Below, piece by piece: positions 12,115 to 24,069 of a stretch of DNA of 64,000 nucleotides (positions within the stretch are counted from its first letter, which is position 1; each line of letters opens with the position of its first letter). This DNA comes from Malania oleifera. Taxonomy: Eukaryota > Streptophyta > Magnoliopsida > Santalales > Ximeniaceae. The translations under genes were made by a program, and so were the position numbers. Below the pieces are notes generated by a model. That model was not told the DNA's origin. It saw only the letters and a program-made list of their open reading frames with translations, and searched no databases. The stretch covers positions 91,805,191 through 91,869,190 of the forward strand of contig NC_080423.1 of NCBI RefSeq assembly GCF_029873635.1. The letters are read 5' to 3'.

Positions 12115-13715
12115 TTAATCTAGTTTTGCACGAGACTCAAGGGATGAGATGACATCTTTAGTTTCCTTAAAACATGAATTGTAGCTGTCCATTCTAAACC
12201 TAACACATCTACAAAGCTTTATCATCTGAAGCAAAGATAGATTCTCTAGGATTGCATGACAGATAATGTTTTTTATGTGTGAAATTGCACTTGCCAAAAA
12301 CTCACTTGCAGCAATAAACCTACTAAAAATAACTCACATGTTGTGCATATACTCTAAAACTATAAAAATCTACGTATGTTAGGATCCTCCATATGCATGA
12401 AATTCCCATGGCCATGCAAGTCCATCGCTCTTAGGATTGCTGGAGGAGTAGTGCAATTGGGAGAATCTATAGGGAACAACATACTTGCTGAAGGAGTGTT
12501 GTGTTTGGGGAAGAATGAGAATCTTGAAGTAGACCATTCTTCTGTTGAGAAGTTTGAGTAAATTGTCCAAGTGGCTGAGAATGTGGAAGTTATGTGGCCA
12601 AAAGACAATGTGGTCAGAGGAGTTGTGAATGAAATTGACCTCTGTGAGAGGAATCATGTAAGAAGGCATCTCCATGCATCTCCCTCCCCATTCTCTGTCT
12701 CTACGTTTATCGTCGCGACAACTATTCTCATCATCCAAGGAGGCTCTATCAGCTTCTCTCTTAAAGTATCCATTAGATGTGATCATCTCTATAATCTTTA
12801 ATATCCAAATATGATATGCTTTCATTTTCTCTACAATGTCTCTCCTTGAAAATTTCTTTCCTTTTAACCACTCTCAGATGAGAGAAACAAATAGTACCAA
12901 ATGTGGTTTGGAGGCCCAACACTCTATCTTCCATCTCCGTGTCCTCTTCATCACCAATAATATTGGCCAAATCATCTGAAGGGACAACTAATCCTAGGGA
13001 TTACCTTATGGTACCTCCTACACATACCACAAGAATAAAAGATTAAATGTTATATATATGCATTGAAGTATGAAAGAAAGGCACTTGCATAATTATAAAA
13101 TTATTACTTCAGTGATATCCACTTTCTTGCCTTACACCATCGAATGGGGAGTCTAAGGATCTCTTTGGGTTAAAATGAGAAGATCTTTGAGACCCATGGT
13201 TGCTTGCCTCTTTTTCGTTCTTCCTTTTACTGGTCTTGGGAAGATGAAGGAGTCTTGTTGACCAATCATCCCTATACATATTAGAAAGGGGGAGGCTTAT
13301 CAAGGGAGGGGGTAGCAACGAATTTTTTAGAATTCACATAGATGCACATGCTAGTAGGTGGACCACCCCACTATGACCCCCCTACTTGTTTTTTTCTTAG
13401 AAGATGTAGTGATCTCTAGGAGGAATACTTTTCCAACATTGGATTAAGAACCTCTTATAACACTCATTGAATTTGTGCTCTAGTTGTACCCAAACTCATG
13501 TGCTAGACATGCGAGTATAACTAGACGGACCTCTCGTATCAATCAGTACCATGGTAGGCATCCATTTTGGCTAGTTCCAAGTGAATAAGTCTAGGTCTTG
13601 ATCGCCTAAGGGCCAAGACTCTTTGAACTGAAAATATGTCAATAACTCAAAGGTAGGGTGACAAATAGAGAGGAAAAACTCTTAGAACGAGGGAGGTCAT
13701 CTGCAACCCAGTGTT
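12115..13715 (-). repeat. Right arm of the convergent inverted repeat
   Basis: The minus strand repeats, in the same order, the blocks of the left arm. It holds a decayed coding region with IIGDEEDTEMEDRVLGLQTT and FSHLRVVKRKEIFKERHC at 12830-12970, which parallels IDSIGDVGDTRMEDSVLDLV in the left arm. By eye the arms differ at roughly a quarter to a third of positions and have several indels. The arm ends where a copia fragment begins (about 13716). Function of the encoded remnant unknown. Confidence 0.75.
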
Positions 13716-13900
13716 TCATGAATCACGAGAAGACATTGCCCATTGAAGTTGACATTCATTTTGTGAAGGATGCTTGGTTGAAGAAGGTTGCGAGGAATCT
13801 ATTTGTGAAATATGTGGATCAGTTGGGCAATGTTTTCACGAAGGCATTATTTAGGACTAAGCAATTGGACGGTATAGTTAATTTGGTGAATTAACAGAAC
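13716..13900 (+). pseudogene. Ty1/copia RNase H C-terminal fragment
   Basis: The plus strand reads MNHEKTLPIEVDIHFVKDAW and then KYVDQLGNVFTKALFRTKQL. This matches the end of copia polyproteins, whose family pattern is HERTKHIEVD.HF.R then YV.T..Q.AD.FTKAL. It is an isolated fragment of about 60 codons joined directly to the right arm of the inverted repeat. The rest of the polyprotein is not nearby. Confidence 0.75.
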
Positions 13901-14785
13901 TAACCAAAGTATTTTGGTTAAAGATTTTATCTACTGAATTGAACTGAACCAAATTGGTCGAAACACTAAATGGTTAACCAACAGAATTGTAATTCAGATA
14001 AAATAGTTAATCGATATTAACTGAAATTACCGAATTTAAATCGGTTCTGAAAATAAAGTCTTGGTACAATTTTAAGAAATCAAGTTCCTGCTTAAATTGA
14101 ATTAAGAGACCGGCCAATTGCAACACAAAAATTATATTTAAACCAATTACAATGAGCAATGAGCAGTAAGCAGTGAGTAGTGAGCAGTCAGCCACTGCCC
14201 ACTGCTGCCACTCAGTCATTCAGCCCTATTTATTTACATACCACTTAATGAAGTGAGCCGCTGACTGACTTGAAGGAACAACCTGCCAGTGTATTTGGGT
14301 GGGTTTGATCCTTACTAGTCTTCCTGGCTCCTGCCAATGAAGGTCGGCTTGATATGCAAGAAGAAACTTTTGAATGTTGTTAATGATCAGCTGGAAACTT
14401 GAATTCAGCTTCCATTTGTTGCCTTCTAATTGAAGGAGGTGGTATGCACACTTTTCAGCCTCTGAGTATTTCTATATTGGACAGTTTTGCCTTCAGATAC
14501 TGAGCATTGAGGGCGTCAATGGTGAGGGGGAAAATAGGAAATGTGAGATGTGAAGGCTAATGACTTAGTCCTCAATTAAAATTAGAAAATTTTAAAATAT
14601 AAAATTAGAAAATTTTAGAATATACATTTTTGTTTGGTTAAATTCAGTTAACCGAATACAACCCTCACTCAACCCCCAAAATTTTCCAAAAAATTCATAC
14701 TGTACAAAGTGATAAAAAAAATTAACGATTTAACCAAATACAATCAGTTTGGTTAGTTAATTCAGTTTTTTACCGAGTGCTGCTC
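13900..14785. mobile_element. Possible MITE-like segment bounded by ggttaa words
   Basis: The segment starts with repeated aaccaaagtattttggttaa and ggttaaccaa words and ends with aaccaaatacaatcagtttggttagtt, the same vocabulary as the hAT-type element at 47468-47973. The inside has a short run of cagtgagcagt-type repeats at 14155-14205. No target duplication could be set and no coding capacity is seen. Confidence 0.35.
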
Positions 14786-14835
14786 AAGCCTTGGTGTTAT
14801 TTAAGCTTGCTTTTGTCTAATGGTTGTAACAAGCC

Positions 14836-14952
14836 GGTAGTAGGTAATATTTATGAACTTCCAGTTTGAGGGGGAGCATTTGAAGAGAATATGCTATTTT
14901 AGACTATTAGTAATTATGTGGTTTGAATGGGGGGAAACAAGCAAGGGTTAGG

Positions 14953-15008
<56 letters not shown>

Positions 15009-15085
15009 CTAGCTTGAGAGGGAGTGTTTGAAGAATATGCTATTTTAGTAATTATGTGGTTTTAATGGTGGCATTTTTGCCTTTT
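14836..15085. repeat. Duplicated LTR-edge-like segment around (TA)26
   Basis: Two similar segments flank a perfect TA run (14954-15005, 26 units). Both carry a purine run followed by ttgaag, then atatgctatttta and taattatgtggttt: gagggggagcatttgaag (about 14870) and gagagggagtgtttgaag (about 15015). The G-rich run before tgtttgaag looks like a copia polypurine tract plus LTR start, which would fit the copia fragment upstream, but no matching LTR end was found. Confidence 0.5.
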
Positions 15086-15199
15086 GTGTCGTTTTTTTAT
15101 TAATATATAAGAGGGCAGACCTGGAGCTGTATATATACTCCAGGAAATTTCGATTTATTGTTTCCTCCTCTTCTCTTTTTCTCTCCTACATCATTAACT

Positions 15200-17150
15200 T
15201 TACCACAAAAGTAAATTGTTTGACCTAGGTTTGGAGGGTTAAGGGGTAGAGAATGATAGTAGGTGAGAATGGTAGATAGAGGATGAAGAGCAGCTGGTTG
15301 TTGAAGGCATGGGTCAAGCTCTAGGCAGAGATTGGCTAGATCTTGGGTTTTGAGGAGTGAACAACCAAGATTGGAGCTTGCTGTGAAACTGAGCTGCAAA
15401 AAGTTTTGAGAGGATAGTGTTCTTGGAGATTAAAACACCCCCTCTCCCTCTCTCCAAATGGGTTTATGGCCAAGGTAGGTGGACCTAAGGTTATGTTCAG
15501 TTTGCAATAAGTTCGCAATATATCTATTCCTAGGAAATGGAATGGCCATAATATGTTGGATGGAATAGCATAAACTTTGCATGGGCTACTTTTCCATCCT
15601 AGTCCTATTAGATATTCCATGAACCAAACATGACATAAAGGTTTCACAAAAGATCCCCATAGAAAAGTCTGAAGAACAATTTTACGCTGAGTAGAAACTT
15701 ACTCTCTTTTTTTTGTGTGCAATTTAGGAGGTTTCATCAATTTCTATGGGAAGAATTGAAGAAAGATTTTGCAGAGGAGAATGAGAGGGAACATGGGTTA
15801 CAGAGGTCTGAGGGAGAGCAGGACAAAGGGTGAGTAATATGTGCATGTCACTAAAACAGAAAGGGGGTGTGAGAAACAGTTGGATGACATGATGCTTGAT
15901 TCAAATTTAGGATTATTGGGCGAGTATGTTTGTGCTGTCTTTTATAATGGACTCATTTAAACAACTGCAGGAGGGCTCAAGGAAGGCTCTCATCTATTGA
16001 ATTGGGCCTTTAGTGCAGTTTTTAAAGGCAGCCAATTTGGTAACTTTACTAAGGAATGTTAGCCAAAGCAGGTCGTTGGCCAAGAACCTTGTGTTTTTAG
16101 AACTAATGGGCCTGGTCTAACTGTATGAATGGGTGAGATAATGGAGGGATCCTTAGGACATTAAGTCGAGCAAGAGGAGGCTTTGAGATTGACAAGAGGG
16201 AGATGAGATGATGGCTAATGACAATTACAGCAGGATGAAGATGATGGAGGATTCTCAACCAGACTCTAGTAAGGGAGAGAGATCCAGGGAAATACAGGGA
16301 ATGGAGCTCTATGACAATAATACCTCGTGGGAGACTTGAGGGAAAGTCTCAGCATGGGGTGGGGGCCTGAACAAGCAGCCATCCCGATGTCTTGGTGCCA
16401 GCAATCAAATCTCGATACTGAGATTGAACCAGGAGCAGGTTGCAGCTTGTGTGTTGCAAATTGTTAAATTGGTTAGCAAGTTGATTGGGTTTCCTTTGAA
16501 GGTTTCTAGCAGCAAGCGTTCCATCAAATTGAAGGAATGGAGAGGAATAGTTGAGTGGAGAAGAACTTGATCTGAAGAATGGAACAGTTTGGAACAATGT
16601 TACCTAGAACATGGGATGTTTCAGTTTGTGGAACGGCAATGGGATTGCATTACCGCACATTCTCTAATCTCCATAGTGTGGAACATTTGGGGTTATATTT
16701 ATATAGATACGTTGGCAAAAATGTGCAGTGGCATTCGTATATTTTGGAGAGGATATTGAGGTGTTTCTAAATCTAGGAGAGATTTTCTTTTGTGAGATAG
16801 ACAGTAAATAGAATACAATTCGCTGTTTCCCCACTTTAACTACTAAAAATTTTATGTGAAAAATATTGAAATAAAACCTTGAATCATTATGTTAACATTC
16901 TGGAATGAAAATGTTCCTTGTTTTGGAACATCTGTACCAGCTCTTGCTCTGTTAGGGTGTTAGCATTATTCTGGTAACTGTGTTTTGGAATAACTGCACT
17001 ACTGTGGTGGCAATGTGAAGAAGGAAATGAAAAAACTGAAATTCTCTGTCAACTATGACAGAAAAGGGAAGGTGGAAAGTGCAGATATAGGGAATGGGAA
17101 TAGGGAAACTTTGGTGTGTCAATGAAGCCAATAAAATTTTTCATTCCATG
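15200..17150. other. Low-information stretch, possibly an L1 5' region
   Basis: No reading frame with a recognisable domain. A Tourist-like hairpin may lie at about 15489-15640 (tatgttcagtttg and the inverted end gaaccaaacatgacata). The stretch leads straight into an L1 endonuclease region on the plus strand, so it may hold that element's 5' UTR and a decayed ORF1, but no zinc knuckle or coiled coil is readable. Confidence 0.35.
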
Positions 17151-17154
17151 AAAA

Positions 17155-18140
17155 ATTTGAGGTTGAATGATTCTAGAAAGAAGGTCGTGGTCCAGGATTC
17201 TTTGAGAAAATAAGGAGGGGATATGTTCTGGTTGGAGATGAAGCGGGATGAGATTGATGTTTTATGTGCAAGAAGTGTTTGGGGAATGGCAATTGGAATA
17301 TGGGTCTACCTCTCAGTGATGGTGGCATAGTAGTGATGTGGAGGTTGGATAGATTGGAGTAGGTATTTTGGTGGGGGAATTCACAGTTAAGCATGGATTA
17401 GGGAGTTATTTGGAGGAACTCGTTGTTGTCAGACTTATGGATAAGCTATCGGTGGGGGGGGGGGGGGGGAAGATTTTACCATGGTTGTGTATACAGATGA
17501 AAGAAGTCAGATAAATACAGAGACTTGCCTACCTGAGAGAACTCAAGGAGATTTTGAGTGAGAATTGTCTGGTTGGCTGTCATTGGTGGGGGACATCTTT
17601 TACATGGTTTAATTTATGGCAGAAAATTTGTGTCTCGCCAACAGGTTGATAGTACCAGCTGACGGGGAAGAACTTTACCCAGTGACAACCTAAAAGCTCT
17701 TGCCTAGGCTAAATTCAGATCGCCGCCGTATTTTCCTAGATGACACTTCCTGCCGTCAAGGAAGGGGGTGTGTGTTGGGGTTGGGGAAGGCATAAATTGG
17801 GATCCAACTGCTTTTTCTTTTGAGAATATGTGGCTAAAGGGAGCTGTTTAGGGAATAAAGCAGTGAAGGGACAGCTTTCAGATTTATGGTTTTGCCAATC
17901 ATATGCTTGCAAATGATCCAAAATGGCTTAAGCAGGAAAATAAAAGATGGAATAAGATTTTTGGGAATGTGTTTATGCACAAAAGGATATGCTTGTGGGA
18001 GAGATTATTTTGCTGGACACAAAGGAAGTTGATGGATGGTTATCGTGGGAAGAAAACGGAAGAAAGTTTGAATCTTATAAAGAAACTCTGGCGCAATGGT
18101 TTGGTTGCTGGTTTGGGAAAAGATTCATACATGGCATTGT
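17155..18140 (+). mobile_element. L1-type LINE, endonuclease to pre-RT region
   Basis: Read in shifting plus frames, the order of motifs is that of a plant L1 ORF2 N-terminus. It opens with GLNDSRKKVVVQDSLRK (family pattern GLN.P.KR..V...LR), then RSVWG, then CHWWGTSFTWFN (family GG.FTW.N), and the SDHRPI-type endonuclease end near 17720. It finishes with FENMWLK and NKIFGNVFMHKRICL (family FENMWL and FGNV...K). Frameshifts are frequent and a run of about 17 G interrupts at 17453-17469. The RT itself is missing, replaced in position by the RTE copy that follows. Confidence 0.7.
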
Positions 18141-18239
18141 TGTGATGTGTTGGTTGTGTATTTAGTGGTGAGCTTTTTGGATGTTCAGTGAGATTGGCTC
18201 AATCTTGTAGTTTGATTTTGGGAGAGAATCTTAAGAAAT

Positions 18240-20668
18240 AATTTTGGGAAGATATGGATAGTATTATGCAAGACATACCAGGGACTGAGAAAATATTTAT
18301 AGGAGGAGATCTGAATGGACACGTTGGAAGAGATAATAAAAATTATGAGAGTATACATAGAGGATATGGATATGGAAACAAAAATGAGTCTGGGGAGATG
18401 ATCTTAGACTTTGCTATGTCATATGATTTTAGGATAATGAATACTTCATTAAGAAGAGAGAAGAACACTTAATAACCTTTAAAAGTGGATAAAATAGAAG
18501 TTAAATAGATTTTTTTTTTAACTAGGAGGGTAGATTGTTTATCATGCAAAGATTGTAAAGTTATTCCAGGTGAAAGCCTAACCACACAACATAGAGTGTT
18601 AGTGTTAGATATATGTATTAAAAAATGGAAGAAAAATGATAAAATAAACCAATGTAGGAGAACTAGATGGTAGAACCTAAAAGGAGAAAATATAATAAAA
18701 TTTAAAGATAAAATGATCAAAGATGGGGATTGGACCTTAGAGGATGGGATAGACACAAATACTCTTTGGAATATATTAGCTAGCTTTATTAAAAAGATAA
18801 CAAAAGAGATTTTTGGTGAATCAAGGGGAAGATTCTCGAATAGCAAAGAGAGTTGGTGGTGGGATAAAGATGTACAAAAAATCATAAAGACAAAGAATTT
18901 GGTATAAAACGTGGCAAAAATGTAGTGACAGAGATAACTTTGAAAAATATAAGGAGACAAAAAAAGATGCAAAAAAGGCTGTTAGTGAAGCTAAATATAG
19001 ATCATTTAATAGTTTGTATGATAAATTAGGTACAAAAGAAGGGGAAAGAGATATATTTAAACTTGCTAAAGCTAGAGAAAGGAAGAGCAAGGACTTAGGA
19101 AATGTAAAATGTATAAAAAGTGAAGATGATATTGTCTTGGTTAAGGAGGAAGATATTAAAGAAAATGGCGAAGTTACTTTAGTAAGTTGTTTAACGAAAA
19201 CTAAATAGAAGGCTTAAACTTAGAATTGTCAAATGAGGAAAAAGACTAAAAATATAAGATTTATTCGCAAAATTAGAGTTAACGAAGTTAAGTTTGCACT
19301 AAAAAGATGAAAAATGGGTAAACTATGAGACCAAATAACATCCCAATTGAAGTTTGGAAATGCTTGGGTGATAGCGGAATTATATGGTTAACTAATTTAT
19401 TTAATACAATTGTAAAAACTAAGAAAATGCTAGATGAATGGAGGAAAAGTACTTTAATACCTATATACAAAAATAAAGGAGATATTCAAAATTGTAATAA
19501 CTATCGTGGAATTAAACTTATGAGTCATACGATGAAACTATAGGAAAGGGTAGTCAAACAAAGATTAAGGTTAGAAACGAAGATCTCAGAAAATCAATTT
19601 GGTTTTATGCCTGGGAGATCTACCACAGAAGCTATTTATCTTTTAAGAAGATTAATGGAAAAGTTTAGGAAAAAGAAGAGGGACTTGCATATGATATTTA
19701 TTGACCTTGAGAAAGCATATGATAGGATACCTAGGGAAGTTCTATGATGGGTTTTAGAAAAAAATGGTCTATGTTGTAGGTATACCGATGTCATTAAGGA
19801 TATGTACGATGGAGTAATGACTAGTGTAAGGACTATAGATGGAGAAACTAGAGAATTTCCAATTACCATATGTGTACATCAAAGATTTGCTTTGAGTCCT
19901 TATCTTTTTGCTTTAGTGATGGACCAATTGACTAAAAGTATTCCAAAGGAGGTTCCATGGTGTATGTTGTTTGCAGATGATATTGTATTAATTGACGAAA
20001 CTAGGGATGGAGTAGAGGATGAGTTAAAATTATAGAGAGAAGCTTTGGAATTTAGAGGCTTTATGAGAAGTAGAAATAAAACAGAATATATGAAATGTAA
20101 TTTTAGTAATGATAGGAGGAATATTGGAGACACAGTTAAACTTGATGATGAAGAAATAAATAGCACTTGTAGATTTCGATAACTTGGATCTATTATGCAA
20201 GCTGAAGGAGAAATTGAAGATGATGTAATGCATAGAGTTAAAGCAGGTTGGGTAAAATGGAGAAGTGCTTAGATGGATGACGAAGAAACATAATATCCAA
20301 AAAGTAAAAGTTGCCGAGATGAGAATGCTTAGATGGATGAGTGGTATAACATTGAAAGATAAATTAAGGAATGAACATATTTGTGGTAAGTTAGGTGTAG
20401 CTCCTATAGAAGATAAGATAAGGGAGGGACGACTCTGATGGTATGAACACTTGCAACGTAGGCCTTATAGTGCACCTGTGAGGAAGAGTGACTTTGTTAC
20501 CGTGGGGGGCAGTAAAAGGGGTAGGGGTAGACCTAAAATAACTTGGGAAATGATTTAATATCCTTGAATCTATCAAAAGAAATGGTCCATGATCGCATAA
20601 ATTGGCGGAAAAGGATTCATATAGCCGACCCCACTTAGTGGGACTAAGGCTTGGTTTTGTTGTTGTTC
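18240..20668 (+). mobile_element. RTE-clade LINE, nearly full pol order but with stops
   Basis: The plus strand gives, in order, an endonuclease piece with FIGGDLNGHVGRD (18299-18340), the linker with KESWWWDKDVQKIIKT (18845-18895), and an RT with STLIPIYKNKGDIQNCNNYR, FIDLEKAYDRIPREVL and the catalytic MLFADDIVLID block (19960-20000). The C-terminal region ends at the characteristic 3' end with a TTG tail (20655-20668). The YADD/FADD catalytic pair is intact in this copy, but in-frame stops at several points make it non-coding. The 5' part of the endonuclease is missing. A second family copy lies at 2927-4985 and a bare 3' tail at 40955-41030. Confidence 0.9.
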
Positions 20669-20790
20669 TACTTTTACTTTCATTTGCTGTTTTTTTATGT
20701 TTGTCCCAGATTTTTAAAGGGAGATGTTTTTCTCCTTTATGTAAATTCTTAATCTATTAATGAAATTTCTTCTTTTGCTATAAAAAAGAA
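20669..20790 (+). mobile_element. L1 3' UTR and tail
   Basis: The sequence gggagatgtttttctccttt, then tgtaaattcttaat, then taatgaaatttcttcttttg before an A-run resembles the 3' end of plant L1 elements. It lies just after the RTE 3' tail, as if the RTE had landed inside an L1 whose 5' half is at 17155-18140. Confidence 0.5.
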
Positions 20791-20811
20791 TGGTTGGGAT
20801 AATTATCTGTG

Positions 20812-21270
20812 TTACCTAGGCAAACAAGCAATTTTCTAGCAACTTGAATAGTTTCTTTCAAACAGTTATTGTGTTGTCTGTTGTACTGCTTTTTGATTTG
20901 AGAATATGTGGCTAAAGGCGGAGGGTTTACAGAATAGAGTGAAGGAGTGGTGAGACAGCTTTCAGATTATGGTTTTCCAACTATGTGGTTACAAATGACC
21001 CAAAGTGGCTTGAGCAGGTGGGAATGTGTTTCTGCAAAAAAGGATATGCGTATGGGAGATTAATTTGCTGGACGCAAAGGAAGTCGATGGAGGGTGTCGA
21101 GGGGTTGAAAACAGGAGAAGGTTGAGTGTTAAAAGGGAACTGTCCACGATGATTTAATAGTGGGAAAAATTGTTCACCTAGGCAAAGAAGCAATTTCCTG
21201 CCAATTTGAATAGTTTCTTTCAAACAGTTATTATGTTATGTGCAGAACTGCTTTTTGGATTGAGAATTTT
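20812..21270 (+). repeat. Duplicated segment carrying an L1 pre-RT piece
   Basis: The segment acctaggcaaacaagcaatt through ctgctttttgatttgagaat at 20812-20905 recurs at 21176-21270, about 364 bases later. Between them is another copy of the L1 FENMWLK...FGNVF block (about 20900-21130), similar to 17810-18060. So pieces of one L1 flank the RTE copy on both sides in direct orientation. Confidence 0.65.
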
Positions 21271-21400
21271 CTAGTATGAAAATTCCATTTGCTGTGTTAT
21301 GTTCAAAATATAGAAATATAGATTATTTTGAAATATTTGTAGTTAATAATGCAAAGAAACTAAGAACAAACTCATTTATATTATGCTTTCCTTGTTGCAG

Positions 21401-22261
21401 GGTCCAAAGAATTGATCCTTCTAGTTCAAAATGATGGAGATAGCACTTTGAAAGTGAATCTTACTGGGATATCGGTAGAAAATGCTCTGAAGGATGTCGA
21501 AATACTTGGACACAAAACTAAAAGGGTATGAGTCTTGATTCTGCTGTTTCATAATTTTACTCTGGTTATCATGGAAAAAGTTATGGGACATAGGATTTGG
21601 TGGAGTAATAACTAAAATGAAAATGGGGTTACAAATCATACTTGAGGAGGTTGGTTTGTTGATTCATGTCCTAGCAACTATCTGTTCTTACTTCTCTTTA
21701 ATATGGATTCATAGTAGGGATGGATAATCCACAGGTTTTTGAGTATGGAAGTGAAATGTTTGCATTAACTGGTAGAGCATTACCCTGCTTTTGTTTGTTT
21801 TTCAGATTAATACATCAACGAGTGTTTCTGATATCACTGAAGTAGTTTTAAATGCTGGACATGGGAATTGTGTGCTGCATTTTGGCTCTCGTCGACCGCC
21901 TGTAGGAAACTTTTTCCTGCGCCACCCTTCTTATTCTGAGTTCGTTACCCCCATCAATGGTGCCTACTTGATGCTTTTAACAGCTCTTGTTTTCGGAGGA
22001 ACGTGGGCTTGCTGCAAGTTTAGGAAGAGGAGACAGCATGGTGAAGTCCCATATCAGGAGCTTGAAATGGGTTTGCCAGAATCTTTTTCAGATGCTAATG
22101 TGGAAACTGCAGAAGGTTGGGATCAGGGCTGGGATGATGACTGGGATAATGACAAGGCAGCGACGTCACCAAGGGAACGCCATGTAGGAAGTATCTCAGC
22201 AAATGGGCTTGCTTCTAGGTCTCCTAACAAAGACGGATGGGAAAATGACTGGGATGATTAG
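21401..22261 (+). CDS. Membrane protein with W/acidic tail, last two exons (DUF7356-like)
   Basis: Exon 21401-21525 follows a good acceptor (ttgttgcag) and ends at a gtatga donor; it encodes SKELILLVQNDGDSTLKVNL and onward. Exon 21806-22261 follows tttttcag and runs to a TAG stop, coding 151 residues in phase. The product has an extracytosolic part, a transmembrane stretch (AYLMLLTALVFGGTWACC), a basic stop-transfer KFRKRR, and a cytosolic tail with YQELEMG. The tail has two tryptophan/acidic blocks, GWDQGWDDDWDND and a terminal GWENDWDD. This order recalls plant proteins annotated DUF7356; that match is from memory and their role is unknown to me. The 5' exons with the start and signal peptide were not found; an L1 and an RTE lie directly upstream. 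The small frame at 21987-22187 is an out-of-frame shadow. Confidence 0.7.
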
Positions 22262-22495
22262 ATCTTTGGAACTAAAAAGGGTAGAAGAGACAAAGGAGGT
22301 AGGTGCGTTGGAGGAAGAGATGAGAAAGAGGATTGAAAAATTGAGAGTAAACCTTTGGTACGTGCTTCTTGTACAACATAGTTGCCATGTAATATTTGAT
22401 AACAGTTTTGGTGATTCCCCAAAAAAGGGTCTGTAAAATGTTTTTTTAAAGCTTAAATATATAATTGTTATCATTGTTATTGATAAGACCACACC

Positions 22496-22502
22496 AATAA
22501 AA
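22496..22502 (+). terminator. Polyadenylation signal of the membrane-protein gene
   Basis: An AATAAA word lies about 235 bases after the stop codon, downstream of a T-rich stretch. This is the expected distance for a plant 3' UTR. A single motif, so modest support. Confidence 0.45.
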
Positions 22503-22504
22503 AG

Positions 22505-23640
22505 AGTGATGCTGTTTGGAGAACCTTATGTCTGGGAATCTTGATATCATGGGAATGGAATGGAATGAAAATTTGGAAAGAAAACATGGACAAATCGAGT
22601 GAAAAACTCATTTTTATATGTCCAATTTCATTCCATTTTTATATGCTGTGTAGCAAGACAAAGTTGAATAAGGCATTTGAATGATCTTATGGCCTAATCG
22701 GAAGTGAGTTTACAAATGTGAAATGGGTTTGGGAGAATGTTTCAGCAAATTGTTCTTGGAAGTTAATTTGGTAATAAATTTACACTGGTGGGTTACTTTC
22801 AATTAAATTCACTCTGTTCTGGCTTCTAAAGATGATGAAGTTTCAGTAACCTGCCAATGCTTTTAACAATTTCATATATGATTTGGAAGTTGTGATTGGC
22901 AGCCCGGATGTTCTATTGTTTCATTGAATTGAAATCCGTAAGTGTCTTTTTAATCTTTCAGAGCTTTTTAGCATGAATTCTACTGCTTTTATGTCTGCTT
23001 TTAATTGTATCTATTCAGAGAATATGCATTTGCCAGACGTGGAAGTGGGCAATTATACAGGGTCACTAGGTGAAAAAACTAATTATACAATAAGTCACTT
23101 CATCAAGTGAAGAAGTGAAGGCGACATGCTATTGTTCCCTCCTGTAACCCGTTGATACATTGGATTTGAGATTATGATGTAGGCTCTATTTGAAACTCAA
23201 AAATATGAAGCAAGAAAAGAGAGAAATACGAATGAATTCTCTTTTGGCTGGATGGATTCATGTTCATAAGCTGAAAGACAAATGCATGTAGATTCCAAGG
23301 AATGTCTATTCTGCGAAACAAACGAGTTATGTTAAGAAAATTTGCTGCTTGTATTAAGCATACAATTTCGAATAAGAAGAATACTTTCTTATTCTATGAG
23401 AACTCACTCTTTTGGCCCTCTTGCTTTTAGATTTTGGCCTTCCACTTTTACAAAGTTTTCAGAGATTATGGATATTCAGGGTTGGAAATGACAAAGAAAT
23501 GACACACTTCCAAGGCTGCTGAAATTAAGAATAAGACTCTTGGAGTTCCTAATTTTCTAAAACAGAAGATGGTATATCTTGGACCATTGCTCCTTCAGGT
23601 TCGTATTCCTTCTCTTCTGCCTAGAAGCACCTAAGAACTC
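22505..23640. other. Spacer; one MITE-like hairpin
   Basis: No gene recognised. A hairpin-like pair (ggaatggaatgaaaatttgg and, inverted, ccaatttcattccattttta) spans about 22553-22643 and could be a small MITE. The remainder has no known motif and may include the 5' part of the LINE that follows. Confidence 0.4.
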
Positions 23641-23679
23641 TTTCTAAAGTAAATGGATAATCTTTTATATGGTTCAAGC

Positions 23680-24065
23680 TTAGCATCCCAAGGTGTGCTT
23701 CATTAGCAAGGTTGCCATTCTGCATAGGCTAGCAACTCTTGATAGAGTTCTTAAATGGGAAGAAGGGAGAAAGCCAGGCCTGTCTTTTCTACAAACAGAT
23801 TAATGAAAGAAGAAAATCCTCTATTACAGGGTTTTTAAGGAAATAAAATTTTACCAGATCTTCTTCTCAAGCCCAGAGGAGAATTTTCAGTGGCTCTCCT
23901 CCTTTGGGAATAGACTTTCTGCTGCTAGAATCAAGATTACATGGGTTGCCATGGTTTATCATCTTGGAAGGCTAGGAAATTCCCTCTTGATCATCGACAA
24001 CATAGCCTTAAAATTCCAAGTCCGTTATTCAGAAAATAAAATCCTATTTGATGCTCAAGGCAAGT
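23680..24065 (+). mobile_element. L1-type LINE zf-RVT fragment
   Basis: The plus strand reads HPKVCFISKVAILHRLATLD, then RVLKWEEGRKPG, and later RIKITWVAMVYHLGR. These are the blocks of the plant L1 C-terminus (family pattern P...FI.WLA...RL.T.DRL.KWG, then the zinc finger, then KI.W.A.VYHLW..RN). The zinc-finger cysteines in the middle are lost to frameshift. A different L1 lineage from the copies at 5.4 and 10.6 kb. Confidence 0.65.
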
Positions 24066-24069
24066 GCTA

